DNA of 64,000 nt, from positions 433,501 through 497,500 of the forward strand of contig CANNCV010000001.1 of the NCBI GenBank assembly GCA_947503245.1, given 5' to 3'. The notes below the pieces were generated by a model. It was not told the DNA's origin, did no database searches, and saw only the letters and a program-made list of their open reading frames with translations. Positions 1-9,158 of the stretch are shown piece by piece (position 1 is the stretch's first letter; each line of letters opens with the position of its first letter). The translations under genes and the position numbers were made by a program. The stretch is from an uncultured Sphingomonadaceae bacterium (GTDB lineage Bacteria; Pseudomonadota; Alphaproteobacteria; Sphingomonadales; Sphingomonadaceae).

Positions 1-232
1 CCTGTGGCCCGATGAAGAAAGCATCACTTTCATCATTATATTCCACCAAACCACCTATAGACACATCATATTGTATGGAGTGGTTAAATTCAGCCGAGCG
101 CTGCGACCCTTGGTTTTGGATAACAAGCGTTTGGCCGCCCGGATAGCTAAGCTGCTGTGCTTTGGCGCTAGGCGGCATTAATGTGATGAACACAAAAATT
201 GAAAGGCCGTATAAAAGTTGAGAAAAGCGCAT
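1..232 (-). CDS. Partial secreted protein of unknown function, divergent from csoR
   Basis: This is the 5' part of a minus-strand gene that runs off the left edge; about 77 codons are visible. The first 25 or so residues form a signal peptide: MRFSQ, a hydrophobic core, then a cleavage region near AKA-QQ. The mature part begins QQLSYPGGQTLVIQNQG and is polar, rich in Gln, Ser and Asn. I do not recognise the family. The start ATG lies about 40 bp from a CsoR-type operator shared with the divergent repressor, so control by that repressor is plausible. The gene was recognised by its signal peptide and open frame to the edge; its function is open. Confidence 0.55.
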   Translation of the reverse strand, partial: MRFSQLLYGLSIFVFITLMPPSAKAQQLSYPGGQTLVIQNQGSQRSAEFNHSIQYDVSIGGLVEYNDESDAFFIGPQ

Positions 233-271
233 GCTACCATTATATGTTTGTTGATATAAAATATCTTATAT

Positions 272-288
272 ATACCCCTATAGGGTAT
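272..288. promoter_or_regulatory. CsoR/CstR-type operator palindrome
   Basis: The sequence ATACCCCTATAGGGTAT forms six-base arms (ATACCC / GGGTAT) around a five-base centre and sits in AT-rich promoter DNA between two divergent genes. The G/C-tract inverted repeat flanked by A/T is the known operator style of the CsoR/RcnR/CstR repressor family. It lies 20 bp before the csoR-like start, which fits autoregulation and control of the divergent secreted protein. Confidence 0.7.
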
Positions 289-307
289 TGCAAGCGAAAG
301 TTGATTC

Positions 308-583
308 ATGCCCACTGAAAAGCATAAAGATAAGCTAAACCGCCTTAGGCGTATCGAGGGGCAGGTACGCGGTATCGCCTCAATGGTCGAAGAAGAGCGG
401 TATTGCATGGATATATTGACACAAATGCAGGCGGTAAAATCTGCACTTTCAAAAGTAGAAAACCAGATACTGAAGGATCATGCAGCTTGCTGTGTTGCAG
501 AAGCAATCGCCACAGGCAGTGAGGCAGAGCAAAAAGAAAAGTTTGACGAGCTGGTCGAGCTTATTGGAAAAGTGAAGCGCTAG
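308..583 (+). CDS. csoR: CsoR-family metal-sensing repressor
   Basis: A 91-residue all-helical DUF156/CsoR-RcnR family regulator, which binds DNA as a tetramer and releases it on metal or sulfur-species binding. The family core RLRRIEGQVRGI is at residues 12-23. C33, H58 and C62 fall at the spacing of the Cu(I)-binding Cys-His-Cys triad of CsoR; C61 is an extra cysteine. This fits a copper sensor better than CstR (no His) or RcnR (an N-terminal His plus two more). A matching operator lies directly upstream. No copper ATPase or chaperone is visible here, so the target may be the divergent partial gene. The family is sure; the ligand is inferred. Confidence 0.85.
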   Translation: MPTEKHKDKLNRLRRIEGQVRGIASMVEEERYCMDILTQMQAVKSALSKVENQILKDHAACCVAEAIATGSEAEQKEKFDELVELIGKVKR

Positions 584-744
584 TTCAGTACATATCGCAT
601 CCGCATACGGCCGCAATATCGCGTATTTGGGTTTCGCAATTATGCATCATGCGATCATGTGCTTGTTCTGCCTTGGTCAGTGGACTAGCATCATAAAAAT
701 ACCTCCTTTCTTTGAAATCCCGATATGTGGAGCGCGATGATATT

Positions 745-2571
745 ATGAAACTGATGACAATGTTTCTTGCCGCAGGTGCCTTGATGACCAGCGCTGTGGT
801 GGCGCAAGTTCCTGATAATGTTGCTGATACCAAGGCTGACGCAACCAATGGCATTGGCGGCGGAGCGCGGCCTGTTGGGGCATCATGGGCGCGCAGCCCG
901 GTTGTAGCACCAAATGGCATGGCGGCGACAGCACATCCCTTAGCAACGCAAATCGCGCTGGACATATTAAAAGCTGGTGGCAGCGCAGTTGATGCAGCCA
1001 TTGCTGCCAATGCGGCGCTTGGCCTGATGGAACCGACCGGCAATGGCATTGGCGGCGATCTGTTCGCCATTATTTATGACCCGAAAACCGATCAGCTTTA
1101 TGGCATAAACGGCTCTGGGCGATCCCCTAAAGGCCAGACGCTTAAGCAGCTTAAAGACAAGCTGGGCGCAGACGCGACCTCTATCCCGCCTGTTGGGGCA
1201 TTACCTGTAACCATACCGGGCACAGTGGATGCCTGGTTCACCATGCATGAGCGTTTTGGCACCTTGCCAATGCGCGAAAATTTGGCGCCCACCATCCGCT
1301 ATGCACGTGATGGACACCCTATAGCGCCTGTCATCGCCATGTATCTTGCGCGATCTTTACGATCCTATGAAGAGCGGCAGAAACGCTATGATTTTGATTT
1401 CAGCAATGCGCGGGCAACATGGTTCGCCAATGGCGCGCCTGCACCGGGCAGCATGTTCCGCAACCCCGATCTGGCCAATACTTTGGAGCGTATCGCGCAA
1501 AATGGCCGCGATGAATTCTATAAGGGCAAAACTGCGGCAACGATGGTCGATTATCTGCGCCGACAGGGCAGCGCTTTCGCGATAGAAGATTTTGCCAGCC
1601 ATAAAAGCGAATGGGTGGATGTGGCCTGCGCTGCATATCGGCGTGGTTATGAATTGTGCGAGCTTCCACCCAATTCGCAAGGCTTTGCTGCATTGCAAAT
1701 GGTCAATATCCTTAAACATGTTAATCTCTCGCAATGGGAGCGCGGCAGCCCTGAAGTTCTGCACTATATTACAGAGGCCAAAAGACTGGCCTTTGAAGAT
1801 GTTGCCCGCTTTTATGCTGATCCCGCCTTTTCCAAAGCGCCAACTGAGCTATTGACCGAAGCTTATGGCAAGGCACGTTTTGCGGAAATTGACCCTGAGC
1901 GCGCGACACCGGCATTTCGCCCCGGCGCATTTTCTGCACCCAGGCTGGAAGGGCCAGGCGACACCACTTATCTGACAGTGACTGACAAAAATGGTATGAT
2001 GGTCAGCCTTATCCAATCCAATTATCGCGGCATGGGCGGCGGACTGGTGGCCGACGGGCTTGGCTTTATGTTTCAGGATCGCGGCGAGCTGTTCAGCCTC
2101 GACCCGGATCACCCCAATGCCTATGCCCCGGCCAAACGGCCATTCCATACGATCATCCCGGCATTTGTGAAAAAGGATGGCAAGCCCTTTATGACTTTGG
2201 GCCTAATGGGTGGCGGCATGCAACCACAAGGACATGTGCAGATCCTCGTCAATCTGGTGGATTATGGCATGAACCTGCAAGAGGCTGGCGATGCGGCGCG
2301 GATCATGCATGATGGCGGGCGGCAGCCGACCGACCCCTTGCTAGGCAGCGCTGCTGATACAGACCTTGTCGATGACTTGGGAACGCTGTTCGTTGAGCCC
2401 GGTATATCTCAAGAGACGATCGCAAAATTGCGAGCCATGGGGCACAAAGTCGTGGTTGAAAATACCGGCATACCCTTTGGCGGCTATCAGGCAATTGCCC
2501 GTAATCCGGCCGGTGATGCCTATATTGGTGCAACCGAAATGCGCAAAGATGGTCAAGCCAGCGGTTATTAG
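745..2571 (+). CDS. ggt: Gamma-glutamyltransferase (periplasmic, self-processing)
   Basis: A 608-residue Ntn-hydrolase that cleaves gamma-glutamyl bonds of glutathione and transfers the glutamyl group. The start at 745 gives a signal peptide (MKLMTMFLAAGALMTSAVVAQ); an in-frame ATG at 712 would spoil it. The N-terminal family block with GGSAVDAAIAANAALGL and the GNGIGGD motif is present. The self-cleavage site is within DTTYLTV, with T407 the likely catalytic nucleophile, followed by SNYRGMGGG. The length is slightly above the usual 580. It stands alone between csoR and an efflux operon. The family assignment is firm; glutathione scavenging in the periplasm is inferred from family and export signal. 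Confidence 0.92.
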   Translation: MKLMTMFLAAGALMTSAVVAQVPDNVADTKADATNGIGGGARPVGASWARSPVVAPNGMAATAHPLATQIALDILKAGGSAVDAAIAANAALGLMEPTGNGIGGDLFAIIYDPKTDQLYGINGSGRSPKGQTLKQLKDKLGADATSIPPVGALPVTIPGTVDAWFTMHERFGTLPMRENLAPTIRYARDGHPIAPVIAMYLARSLRSYEERQKRYDFDFSNARATWFANGAPAPGSMFRNPDLANTLERIAQNGRDEFYKGKTAATMVDYLRRQGSAFAIEDFASHKSEWVDVACAAYRRGYELCELPPNSQGFAALQMVNILKHVNLSQWERGSPEVLHYITEAKRLAFEDVARFYADPAFSKAPTELLTEAYGKARFAEIDPERATPAFRPGAFSAPRLEGPGDTTYLTVTDKNGMMVSLIQSNYRGMGGGLVADGLGFMFQDRGELFSLDPDHPNAYAPAKRPFHTIIPAFVKKDGKPFMTLGLMGGGMQPQGHVQILVNLVDYGMNLQEAGDAARIMHDGGRQPTDPLLGSAADTDLVDDLGTLFVEPGISQETIAKLRAMGHKVVVENTGIPFGGYQAIARNPAGDAYIGATEMRKDGQASGY

Positions 2572-2862
2572 AACGCAAAGTTATGTGACTATGACCATCT
2601 AAAGCCGCACCAACTCTTCATTGTGATGGATTTTGCCAGGCCAGTGCGAGCGTAATACCATGCGCTGCACATTCTATACGGCCTTGTCATTGCCCCATTT
2701 AATCAGTACGAGAATAAAACCTTTCTCCTTTCGGGAACGGATTATAGACTGCGAGCGTTATGGGCGAGAAGCAAATATTGGTGGGGCATGAGCGTATTGC
2801 GCAATCGCCATGCCATTTCAGGAATGCCGCATGATCGCTCACCATTATATGACCCGTTGCTC

Positions 2863-4317
2863 ATGACGACTATGCGCCATTATTTGCTGATAGGCGCAAT
2901 AAGCCTTTGCTTGACGGGCTGTATCTCACTTACGCCCGAAGAATCTACGCCCGATATTGTCACCCAATTGCCAGAGCAATATGCGTCCGATCAAAATGGC
3001 GGGGCTTACCAACCAGCAACATGGTGGAAGGCTTTTGAAGACCCCGTGCTCGACAATTTGGTCGAAGAGGCGCTCAACAAAAATCTCGATATCGCGGAAT
3101 CGGTTGCCCGCCTAGAACAGGTTAGCGCTCAGGCACGTATCACCAGGGCGGCCTTACTGCCGCGTATTGATGCAACATTGTCGGCCAGCCGTACAAGCAC
3201 GCCCTTAGCCGGAAGCCCCTTTGGTGATCTGGGCGGCGGGGTAATCGATCGTATTGATAATGAGGTATATTCCCCCAGTCTTGGCATAGCCTATGAGCTT
3301 GATCTGTTTGGCCGCAATCGCAATGATTTTGCAGCTGCCAATCAGGATGCCATTGCCTCTGCCTTTGATCTGCGCGCCGTTCAGCTTACAGCAGCGGCGG
3401 AAACAATTTCTGCCTATTTTGATGTCGTTGATACGCGGCGGCAAATTGCTCTGGCAAAGACATTAGCCGATGTGCTGAACGACCGTGCCACACGCACGGA
3501 AGAGCAATTTCGCCGCGGATTGGTACAGAGTTTTGAGCTGTTCCAGATACGCCAAGAGCTACGCGCGACACAGGCTTCGCTGCCACAGCTGGAAAGTACA
3601 TTGGCCAGTACGGAAAACAGGTTGGCCGTGCTGATTGGCGGCTATCCTGAGCCGATGAAGGAAAAACTGGCACAACCACTCACGCCCAGGCTGGTGTTTG
3701 AAGAGGTGCCTGCTGGCCTGCCTGTAAATTTGCTGACTCAGCGGCCAGATGTGGAAGCATCATGGGCGCGGCTGGAAGCGGCACGCTTTCGCATTGGCGC
3801 ACGCCGCGCAGAACGCTTCCCGCAAATCAGCCTGTCCGGCGCGCTCGGCACGCAAGGGGATTCACTCTCAGCAGCGCTCGATGTCGCGGATAATTGGACC
3901 AGCTCACTCACCGCCAATATCGTTGCGCCAATATTCAATGCTGGCCAAATCAGCGCCAATATCCGCAGTGCCAGAGCGGTTTATGATCAACAGGCCGCCA
4001 TTTATGCGCGCACCGTCATAACCGCTTATCAGGAAGTCAGTACTGCGCTTGAAGATTATGAGCAGCAGCGCCAGCGCTATTTGCTGGTCACCGCGCAATT
4101 GGAAGAAGCTGAACTGTCTCTAAATTTGCAAAAGCGCCGCTTTGCTTCGGGCGTGGGGACATATGTTTCCTATCTTGATGCACTGACAACCGTTTACCGC
4201 GTGCGTGGTGATCTCTCCACCGCTGCCCGTGCCACAGCATTGGCGCGTCTCAATGTCCATCGCGCACTGGCCGGGGATTGGGCCTTGCCCGAACAGGCCG
4301 AGAGCGAGAAAGAATAG
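2863..4317 (+). CDS. NodT-family outer-membrane efflux lipoprotein (TolC-like)
   Basis: A 484-residue outer-membrane factor that forms the exit duct of a tripartite RND pump. The start at 2863 gives a lipoprotein signal ending in the lipobox LTGC; ATG 2872 is nearly as good, and upstream ATG 2788 would put 25 polar residues before the signal. Two OEP repeats of long coiled-coil helices follow (for example LEQVSAQARITRAALLP and the later RPDVEASWARLEAARF). It is the first gene of a three-gene operon, 48 bp before the membrane fusion protein. Substrate unknown. The 291 bp before it (2572-2862) show no gene or clear signal. Confidence 0.88.
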   Translation: MTTMRHYLLIGAISLCLTGCISLTPEESTPDIVTQLPEQYASDQNGGAYQPATWWKAFEDPVLDNLVEEALNKNLDIAESVARLEQVSAQARITRAALLPRIDATLSASRTSTPLAGSPFGDLGGGVIDRIDNEVYSPSLGIAYELDLFGRNRNDFAAANQDAIASAFDLRAVQLTAAAETISAYFDVVDTRRQIALAKTLADVLNDRATRTEEQFRRGLVQSFELFQIRQELRATQASLPQLESTLASTENRLAVLIGGYPEPMKEKLAQPLTPRLVFEEVPAGLPVNLLTQRPDVEASWARLEAARFRIGARRAERFPQISLSGALGTQGDSLSAALDVADNWTSSLTANIVAPIFNAGQISANIRSARAVYDQQAAIYARTVITAYQEVSTALEDYEQQRQRYLLVTAQLEEAELSLNLQKRRFASGVGTYVSYLDALTTVYRVRGDLSTAARATALARLNVHRALAGDWALPEQAESEKE

Positions 4318-4365
4318 CAATGATGATATGCAAAACCGGCACCAATTGCCGCACGGAGAATGAAG

Positions 4366-5667
4366 ATGCGTAACCAGCTTATCTGGGCCTTGGGGATCTT
4401 CATCGCCGCCATTGCGATTGCGGCCTTTATGATATGGTTGCGGCCCGTACCCGATCAGGTTGAGCGGGTCGAACAAGCACCTTTGGTGGAAGCAACTGCG
4501 TTAAAAGTCTCATCTGGCGCTATTCCCGTCATCGTTTCTGGCACTGTCCAACCACGCGACGAAGTTACCATTGGGGCAGAAGTCTCAGGTCGTTTAACCT
4601 ATGTCAGCACCAGCTTTCGTGAAGGAAGTTTTGTCTCTGGCAAAACCTTGCTGGTGCGTATTGACCCTGCCGATTATCTTAATCAGGTGCGTATCGCCCG
4701 GGCAGATGTTGCTGCGCAGGATGTTGCCGTGCTGCAGGCGCGCGAAGAAGTGGCCATCGCACAGGATGATCTGGCGCGTTATTCAGCACGAGAGGAAGCG
4801 CGCACGCCCAAAGCCGGCAATGCCGCCGAAAACGGCAGTGCAACCCGCATCTTGCCGCCAACGGCTCTGTCCAAACCACAAAATAATGGTGCGGATAAGC
4901 CCACAAACGCTAAAAGAGCGTCAGGCCTTGCAACCCGTGAACCGCAATTGCGTTCTGCGCAGGCCGCGCGCGAACGGGCCGCTGCATCACTGGCCGATGC
5001 CCAGCTTTCGCTCAATCGTACACGCATATCCGCTCCCTTTGGCGGGCTGGTCAGTGCAGAAAGCGCGTCCATCGGCACATTTGTTCAAGCCGGTCAGGCT
5101 TTGGGGACGATCGTTTCCACCAATGCCTATGAAGTGCGGCTATCCCTTACTCAGGATGAGGCATCATTAATCCCCGGATTGTTGCAAGGGACGGGCAAAA
5201 ATATCCGTGCAGATGTCTATTATGATTATGGCGGGCTGACCTATCGCTGGACAGCCTTTGTCGACCGTGCAGATGCCAGCCTCGACAGCACGACCCGTAA
5301 TGTAGAGGTTTTTCTGCGCGTTCCCTCCCCGCTAACCGGTGGAAAACTGGTGGACGGGCAGGATAGAAGCACAGAGGGCGGCGCTCCGCCGCTATTGCTG
5401 GGCGCATTTGTCGAAGCGCAGATCAGTGGTGCCAGCCGCGATAGTTTTGTCGCTGTGCCTGCATCGGCATTGCGGCCCGGTAATGAAATCTGGGTCGTGC
5501 GCGATAATAAACTGCAGATCGTGCCTGTTCGTGTGATTCAAAGAAGCGACAATATCGCCTATGTTACCGCCGCCAATGTTCAGCAGGGTGACAGGCTGGT
5601 AACCAGCAGCCTGACCGCGCCGACCAACAATATGCCGGTACGTCTTTCCGGCAGCGACAAAAAATGA
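4366..5667 (+). CDS. RND efflux membrane fusion protein (HlyD/AcrA type)
   Basis: A 433-residue periplasmic adaptor linking the inner-membrane pump to the outer-membrane duct. ATG 4366 is preferred because GGAG at 4355-4358 lies seven bases before it, while ATG 4360 is only one base away. One N-terminal membrane anchor (about residues 7-26) is followed by the lipoyl half motif GTVQPRDEVTIGAEVSGRL, an alpha hairpin, and the second lipoyl half (TRISAPFGGLVS). The hairpin is interrupted by about 50 Pro/Asn/Ala-rich residues (about 144-193), which is unusual. A second Gly/Pro-rich insert sits near residue 340. The stop overlaps the next start by four bases (ATGA). Confidence 0.9.
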   Translation: MRNQLIWALGIFIAAIAIAAFMIWLRPVPDQVERVEQAPLVEATALKVSSGAIPVIVSGTVQPRDEVTIGAEVSGRLTYVSTSFREGSFVSGKTLLVRIDPADYLNQVRIARADVAAQDVAVLQAREEVAIAQDDLARYSAREEARTPKAGNAAENGSATRILPPTALSKPQNNGADKPTNAKRASGLATREPQLRSAQAARERAAASLADAQLSLNRTRISAPFGGLVSAESASIGTFVQAGQALGTIVSTNAYEVRLSLTQDEASLIPGLLQGTGKNIRADVYYDYGGLTYRWTAFVDRADASLDSTTRNVEVFLRVPSPLTGGKLVDGQDRSTEGGAPPLLLGAFVEAQISGASRDSFVAVPASALRPGNEIWVVRDNKLQIVPVRVIQRSDNIAYVTAANVQQGDRLVTSSLTAPTNNMPVRLSGSDKK

Positions 5668-8600
5668 GCGATATCTCCGACCAGATGACCGATGCTGAAG
5701 GCCCTGATGATGCAGCACTGCCAACGGACCGTTTCGGGCATGTGTCGGACGAGCGCGCACGTGATCGCACCGGCGTCATTGCCTTTATGGCGCGTAATGG
5801 GGTCGCTGCAAACATATTGATGTTGGTGATGATCGCGCTCGGTCTCTATTCCTATTCATCCATCGGCCAAGAGGTTTTCCCCGAAACCAGCCTTGATACA
5901 ATCGGTGTCACTGTCTCGTACCCCGGCGCGACCCCCCAAGAGGTTGAAGAATCCATAGTCCAGAGGATTGAAGAAGCGGTCGAAGCGATTGAGGATGTCA
6001 AAGAGATTACGTCAACCGCATCCGAGGGGTCAGGCTCAGTCAATATTGAGCTAGAAGCCGGCACCGATTTGGCACGCGCACTGGATGATGTGAAATCAGA
6101 AGTCGACCAAATCAACACCTTCCCGGTTGATGCAGAAGAACCCAATATCCGCGAACTGACAACCCGTCAGGTGCTGATGAAAATCGCGCTTTATGGCGAT
6201 GTCTCCGAACGTACCCTCAAAGAATCCGCTTATGCACTGGAAGACGCCATCTCCGCTTTGCCGGATGTCAGCTATGTGGAAACAAGTGCTGTCCGTGATT
6301 ATGAGATTTTTGCCGATATCTCGCAGGATCAGCTGCGCGCGCTTAATCTTTCGCTCACTGATGTCTCCAATATTGTGACGTCAAGCAGCCTTGATAGCCC
6401 CGCCGGTTCTATCAATACAGATAGCGAGGAAGTCCGCATCCGTACGGTTGGGCAGAATTATAACCAGCAGGATTTTGAAGATATTGTGCTGCTAACCACT
6501 GCTGAAGGCGCGATTTTGCGTCTGGGTGATGTAGCGACCATCAGGGACAGTTTTGAAGATACCGATCTGATTGCAAAATTTGATGAAAAACCTGTGGCCT
6601 TTGTTGATGTCTATCGGACCAGCGATGAGCGTGTTCTGGATGTCTCGGCAGCGGTCTTGGAATTGTTGGAAAACAAATATGATTTCCCGCCGGGCATTAA
6701 CTATGCGGTCTGGGATGATGATTCCGAACTGCTTGATGACCGGCTTAGCTTGTTGCTGAAAAATGCTGCTATCGGCCTGTTGCTTGTGCTGGTCGCGCTC
6801 ACCTTGTTTCTTGATCTCAGACTAGCCTTTTGGACCGCAATTGGTATTGGCGCGACATTTATCGGTGCCATCTTTCTTCTGCAATATGCTGGCTCCAGCA
6901 TCAACATGTTCTCATTATTCGGCTTTATCCTTGCCTTGGGACTCGTGGTTGATGACGCGGTTGTCGTGGGGGAAAATATCTATGCAGAGCGAGAGCGTGG
7001 GCGCAGCGGTGTAGGTGCAGCCATTGCGGGTGCACAGCGAGTGAGAATCCCCGTTATCTTTGCTGTTCTAACAACCATAACCGCCTTTTCGCCTCTATTG
7101 GCCGTGGGCGGGACAATTGGCAAAATCCTTGCGGATATTCCGCTGGTTGTCTTGTCGGTTCTGGCATTGTCTCTGGTGGAGGCATTGCTGGTGCTGCCCT
7201 ATCACCTCTCTCATCTGCCAGCCGCAGGAACCGCCGCCAAAAACCGTGTCGCAGCATTTTTTGAGCGGGTGCAAAAGACAGTCGATCAACGCTTTCAAAG
7301 CTTTGTTGAAGGGCCGCTTGACCGAGCGCTGACATTCACTGTGCGTGCGCCAGCGATCATATTGTCCGGCGCAGTTGCAGTGCTCATACTTTTTGTCGCC
7401 ATGCTGCCAGCCGGTATTATCAAATTCAGCTTCTTTCCTGATATTGAGGCTGATTTGGTCACCGCATCGCTCGAGCTGCCCGCAGGCGCGACTATTGATC
7501 GCACAGCGGCAATCACCAAACGCATTGAAGATGCGGGCGAACGCGCCATCACAAAATTGGTGGGCGAAAATGGCAATCGCGATCTCTTGGTGGAATCCAC
7601 CTACACCACCATTGGGTTGCAACAAGTAACCGGCGGGCCAGACGGACTACGCGAGACATTTCGCCCCAGCCTATCCAACATCCAAATATCCCTGTCAAAA
7701 TCCGAAGACCGCACAATTTCAGCCATCGCATTGGAAGAAGCCTGGCGCGAAGAGCTTGGCGAAGTCCCTGAAGCGCGCTCCCTCACTATTTCATCATCGC
7801 TATTGTCTATTGGCGAGCCAATCAATCTGCAGATATCCCACCCCGATGATGCGACGCTGGATGTGGTGCGCCAGCGGATTATGGGCGAATTGCAAAAGAT
7901 CAATGGCGTCTTTGATGTTGAGAGCGACCAAGATGCCGGAATGCGCGAGATTGAGTTGCGCCTAAAGCCATCGGCGCGAACATTGGGAGTGACCTTGCAA
8001 GATGTCGCTGCGCAGGTGCGTGCCGCATTTTTTGGCGCCGAAGCGGTAAGGGTTCAACGCGGACGAGAAGATGTGCGCGTATATGTGCGTCTGCCCGAAG
8101 AGGAACGCAATTCCATCGCCGATATTGAGCGTTTCCGCATTCGGGTTGCTGGCGGATTTGCTTCGGTTTCCTCTGTCGCAGAAGCATCGTTCACCAACGC
8201 ACCATCGCAAATCAAACGTGAGGATGGGCGGCGTGTCGTCACCATAACCACAGATGTTGATGAAGACATTGTCACAGCACAGGAAGCCAACGCTTTGGTT
8301 GCCGATCAGATAATGCCGCCCATTTTGGCGGATTATCCTGCGCTGCAATATGATTTTGGCGGGCAGCAAAAGGAACAGCAAGACAGTTTTGGCGATCTAG
8401 GCGCAGCATTTGGTTTGGCTTTGATCGTCATTTATGGCCTGCTTGCCATCCCCTTCCGCTCTTATACCCAACCGCTCATTATTATGGCCGCCATACCTTT
8501 TGGTCTGGTCGGCGCATTATTTGGGCATTTGTTGCTAGGCATACCATTGGGTATTTTGTCCGTATTTGGAATTGTCGCTCTGTCAGGCGTTATCATTAAT

Positions 8601-8936
8601 GGCGCGTTGGTCCTGATCGACTTTCTCAACGAAAATTTGCAAACCGGCATGGAGCCCGAGGATGCCGTGATTGATGCTGCCAAATCCCGTTTCCGACCGA
8701 TTATGTTGACCGCAATCACTACCTTTTTGGGCGTTGCGCCGATTACGTTCGAAACCAGCATTCAAGCGCAATTCCTCATTCCTATGTCGGCCAGCCTTGG
8801 TTTCGGTGTCTTAATTGGTACGGCTCTGCTCATGCTAGTAATACCGGCATTGGCAATCGTGCATTTGCGCAGTTTGGAGATGATCCGCAGATGGAAAGAG
8901 AGTGATTCAACGCCTCAAAATACTGTGGCAATTTAG
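5664..8936 (+). CDS. RND-family efflux pump, inner-membrane transporter
   Basis: A 1090-residue proton-driven exporter of the AcrB superfamily with two repeats of six membrane helices plus large periplasmic loops. The family motifs YPGATPQEVEESIV and GLVVDDAVVVGENIY are clear; D430 and D431 in the latter are the proton-relay aspartates of helix 4. An acidic cytosolic N-terminal tail of about 38 residues precedes helix 1 and is longer than in AcrB. The gene overlaps the adaptor by ATGA, so the two are translationally coupled. Sequence style resembles the HAE-type multidrug or lipophile exporters rather than heavy-metal CusA, as no Met cluster is evident. Substrate unknown. Confidence 0.93.
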   Translation: MSDISDQMTDAEGPDDAALPTDRFGHVSDERARDRTGVIAFMARNGVAANILMLVMIALGLYSYSSIGQEVFPETSLDTIGVTVSYPGATPQEVEESIVQRIEEAVEAIEDVKEITSTASEGSGSVNIELEAGTDLARALDDVKSEVDQINTFPVDAEEPNIRELTTRQVLMKIALYGDVSERTLKESAYALEDAISALPDVSYVETSAVRDYEIFADISQDQLRALNLSLTDVSNIVTSSSLDSPAGSINTDSEEVRIRTVGQNYNQQDFEDIVLLTTAEGAILRLGDVATIRDSFEDTDLIAKFDEKPVAFVDVYRTSDERVLDVSAAVLELLENKYDFPPGINYAVWDDDSELLDDRLSLLLKNAAIGLLLVLVALTLFLDLRLAFWTAIGIGATFIGAIFLLQYAGSSINMFSLFGFILALGLVVDDAVVVGENIYAERERGRSGVGAAIAGAQRVRIPVIFAVLTTITAFSPLLAVGGTIGKILADIPLVVLSVLALSLVEALLVLPYHLSHLPAAGTAAKNRVAAFFERVQKTVDQRFQSFVEGPLDRALTFTVRAPAIILSGAVAVLILFVAMLPAGIIKFSFFPDIEADLVTASLELPAGATIDRTAAITKRIEDAGERAITKLVGENGNRDLLVESTYTTIGLQQVTGGPDGLRETFRPSLSNIQISLSKSEDRTISAIALEEAWREELGEVPEARSLTISSSLLSIGEPINLQISHPDDATLDVVRQRIMGELQKINGVFDVESDQDAGMREIELRLKPSARTLGVTLQDVAAQVRAAFFGAEAVRVQRGREDVRVYVRLPEEERNSIADIERFRIRVAGGFASVSSVAEASFTNAPSQIKREDGRRVVTITTDVDEDIVTAQEANALVADQIMPPILADYPALQYDFGGQQKEQQDSFGDLGAAFGLALIVIYGLLAIPFRSYTQPLIIMAAIPFGLVGALFGHLLLGIPLGILSVFGIVALSGVIINGALVLIDFLNENLQTGMEPEDAVIDAAKSRFRPIMLTAITTFLGVAPITFETSIQAQFLIPMSASLGFGVLIGTALLMLVIPALAIVHLRSLEMIRRWKESDSTPQNTVAI

Positions 8937-8962
8937 CCACATATTGCGCACCAAAAATGCGT

Positions 8963-8990
8963 AAAATGGTCAATTTGCGCCATTTTGTTA
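8963..8990 (+). terminator. Possible terminator of the RND operon
   Basis: AAAATGG and CCATTTT form a seven-base stem with a ten-base loop, with a short T-run inside and after the 3' arm, 26 bases after the pump stop codon. The stem is AT-rich and weak, so this is tentative. Confidence 0.4.
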
Positions 8991-9158
8991 CATGCTCACG
9001 GTTCACAAACCCGATTTACCCCTTATAAACAGCCCTTCATTTTGAAAGCCGTATTCGCATGGGGACAAGTTTCTGCGGCTTTGCAATGGGTTCGATAGGC
9101 TTAACGCTGGTCGGGTGTATTTTTCCCTATACTTCTTAATTAGACCCACGAGGTTATT

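Noticed and set aside
585-1070. Minus-strand open frame of 161 codons opposite ggt
   Set aside because: It lies antisense to a well-supported gamma-glutamyltransferase and has no recognisable domain or ribosome-binding site.
2788-2862. Upstream start of the NodT lipoprotein gene
   Set aside because: It would place 25 polar residues before the lipoprotein signal, which would block lipobox processing.
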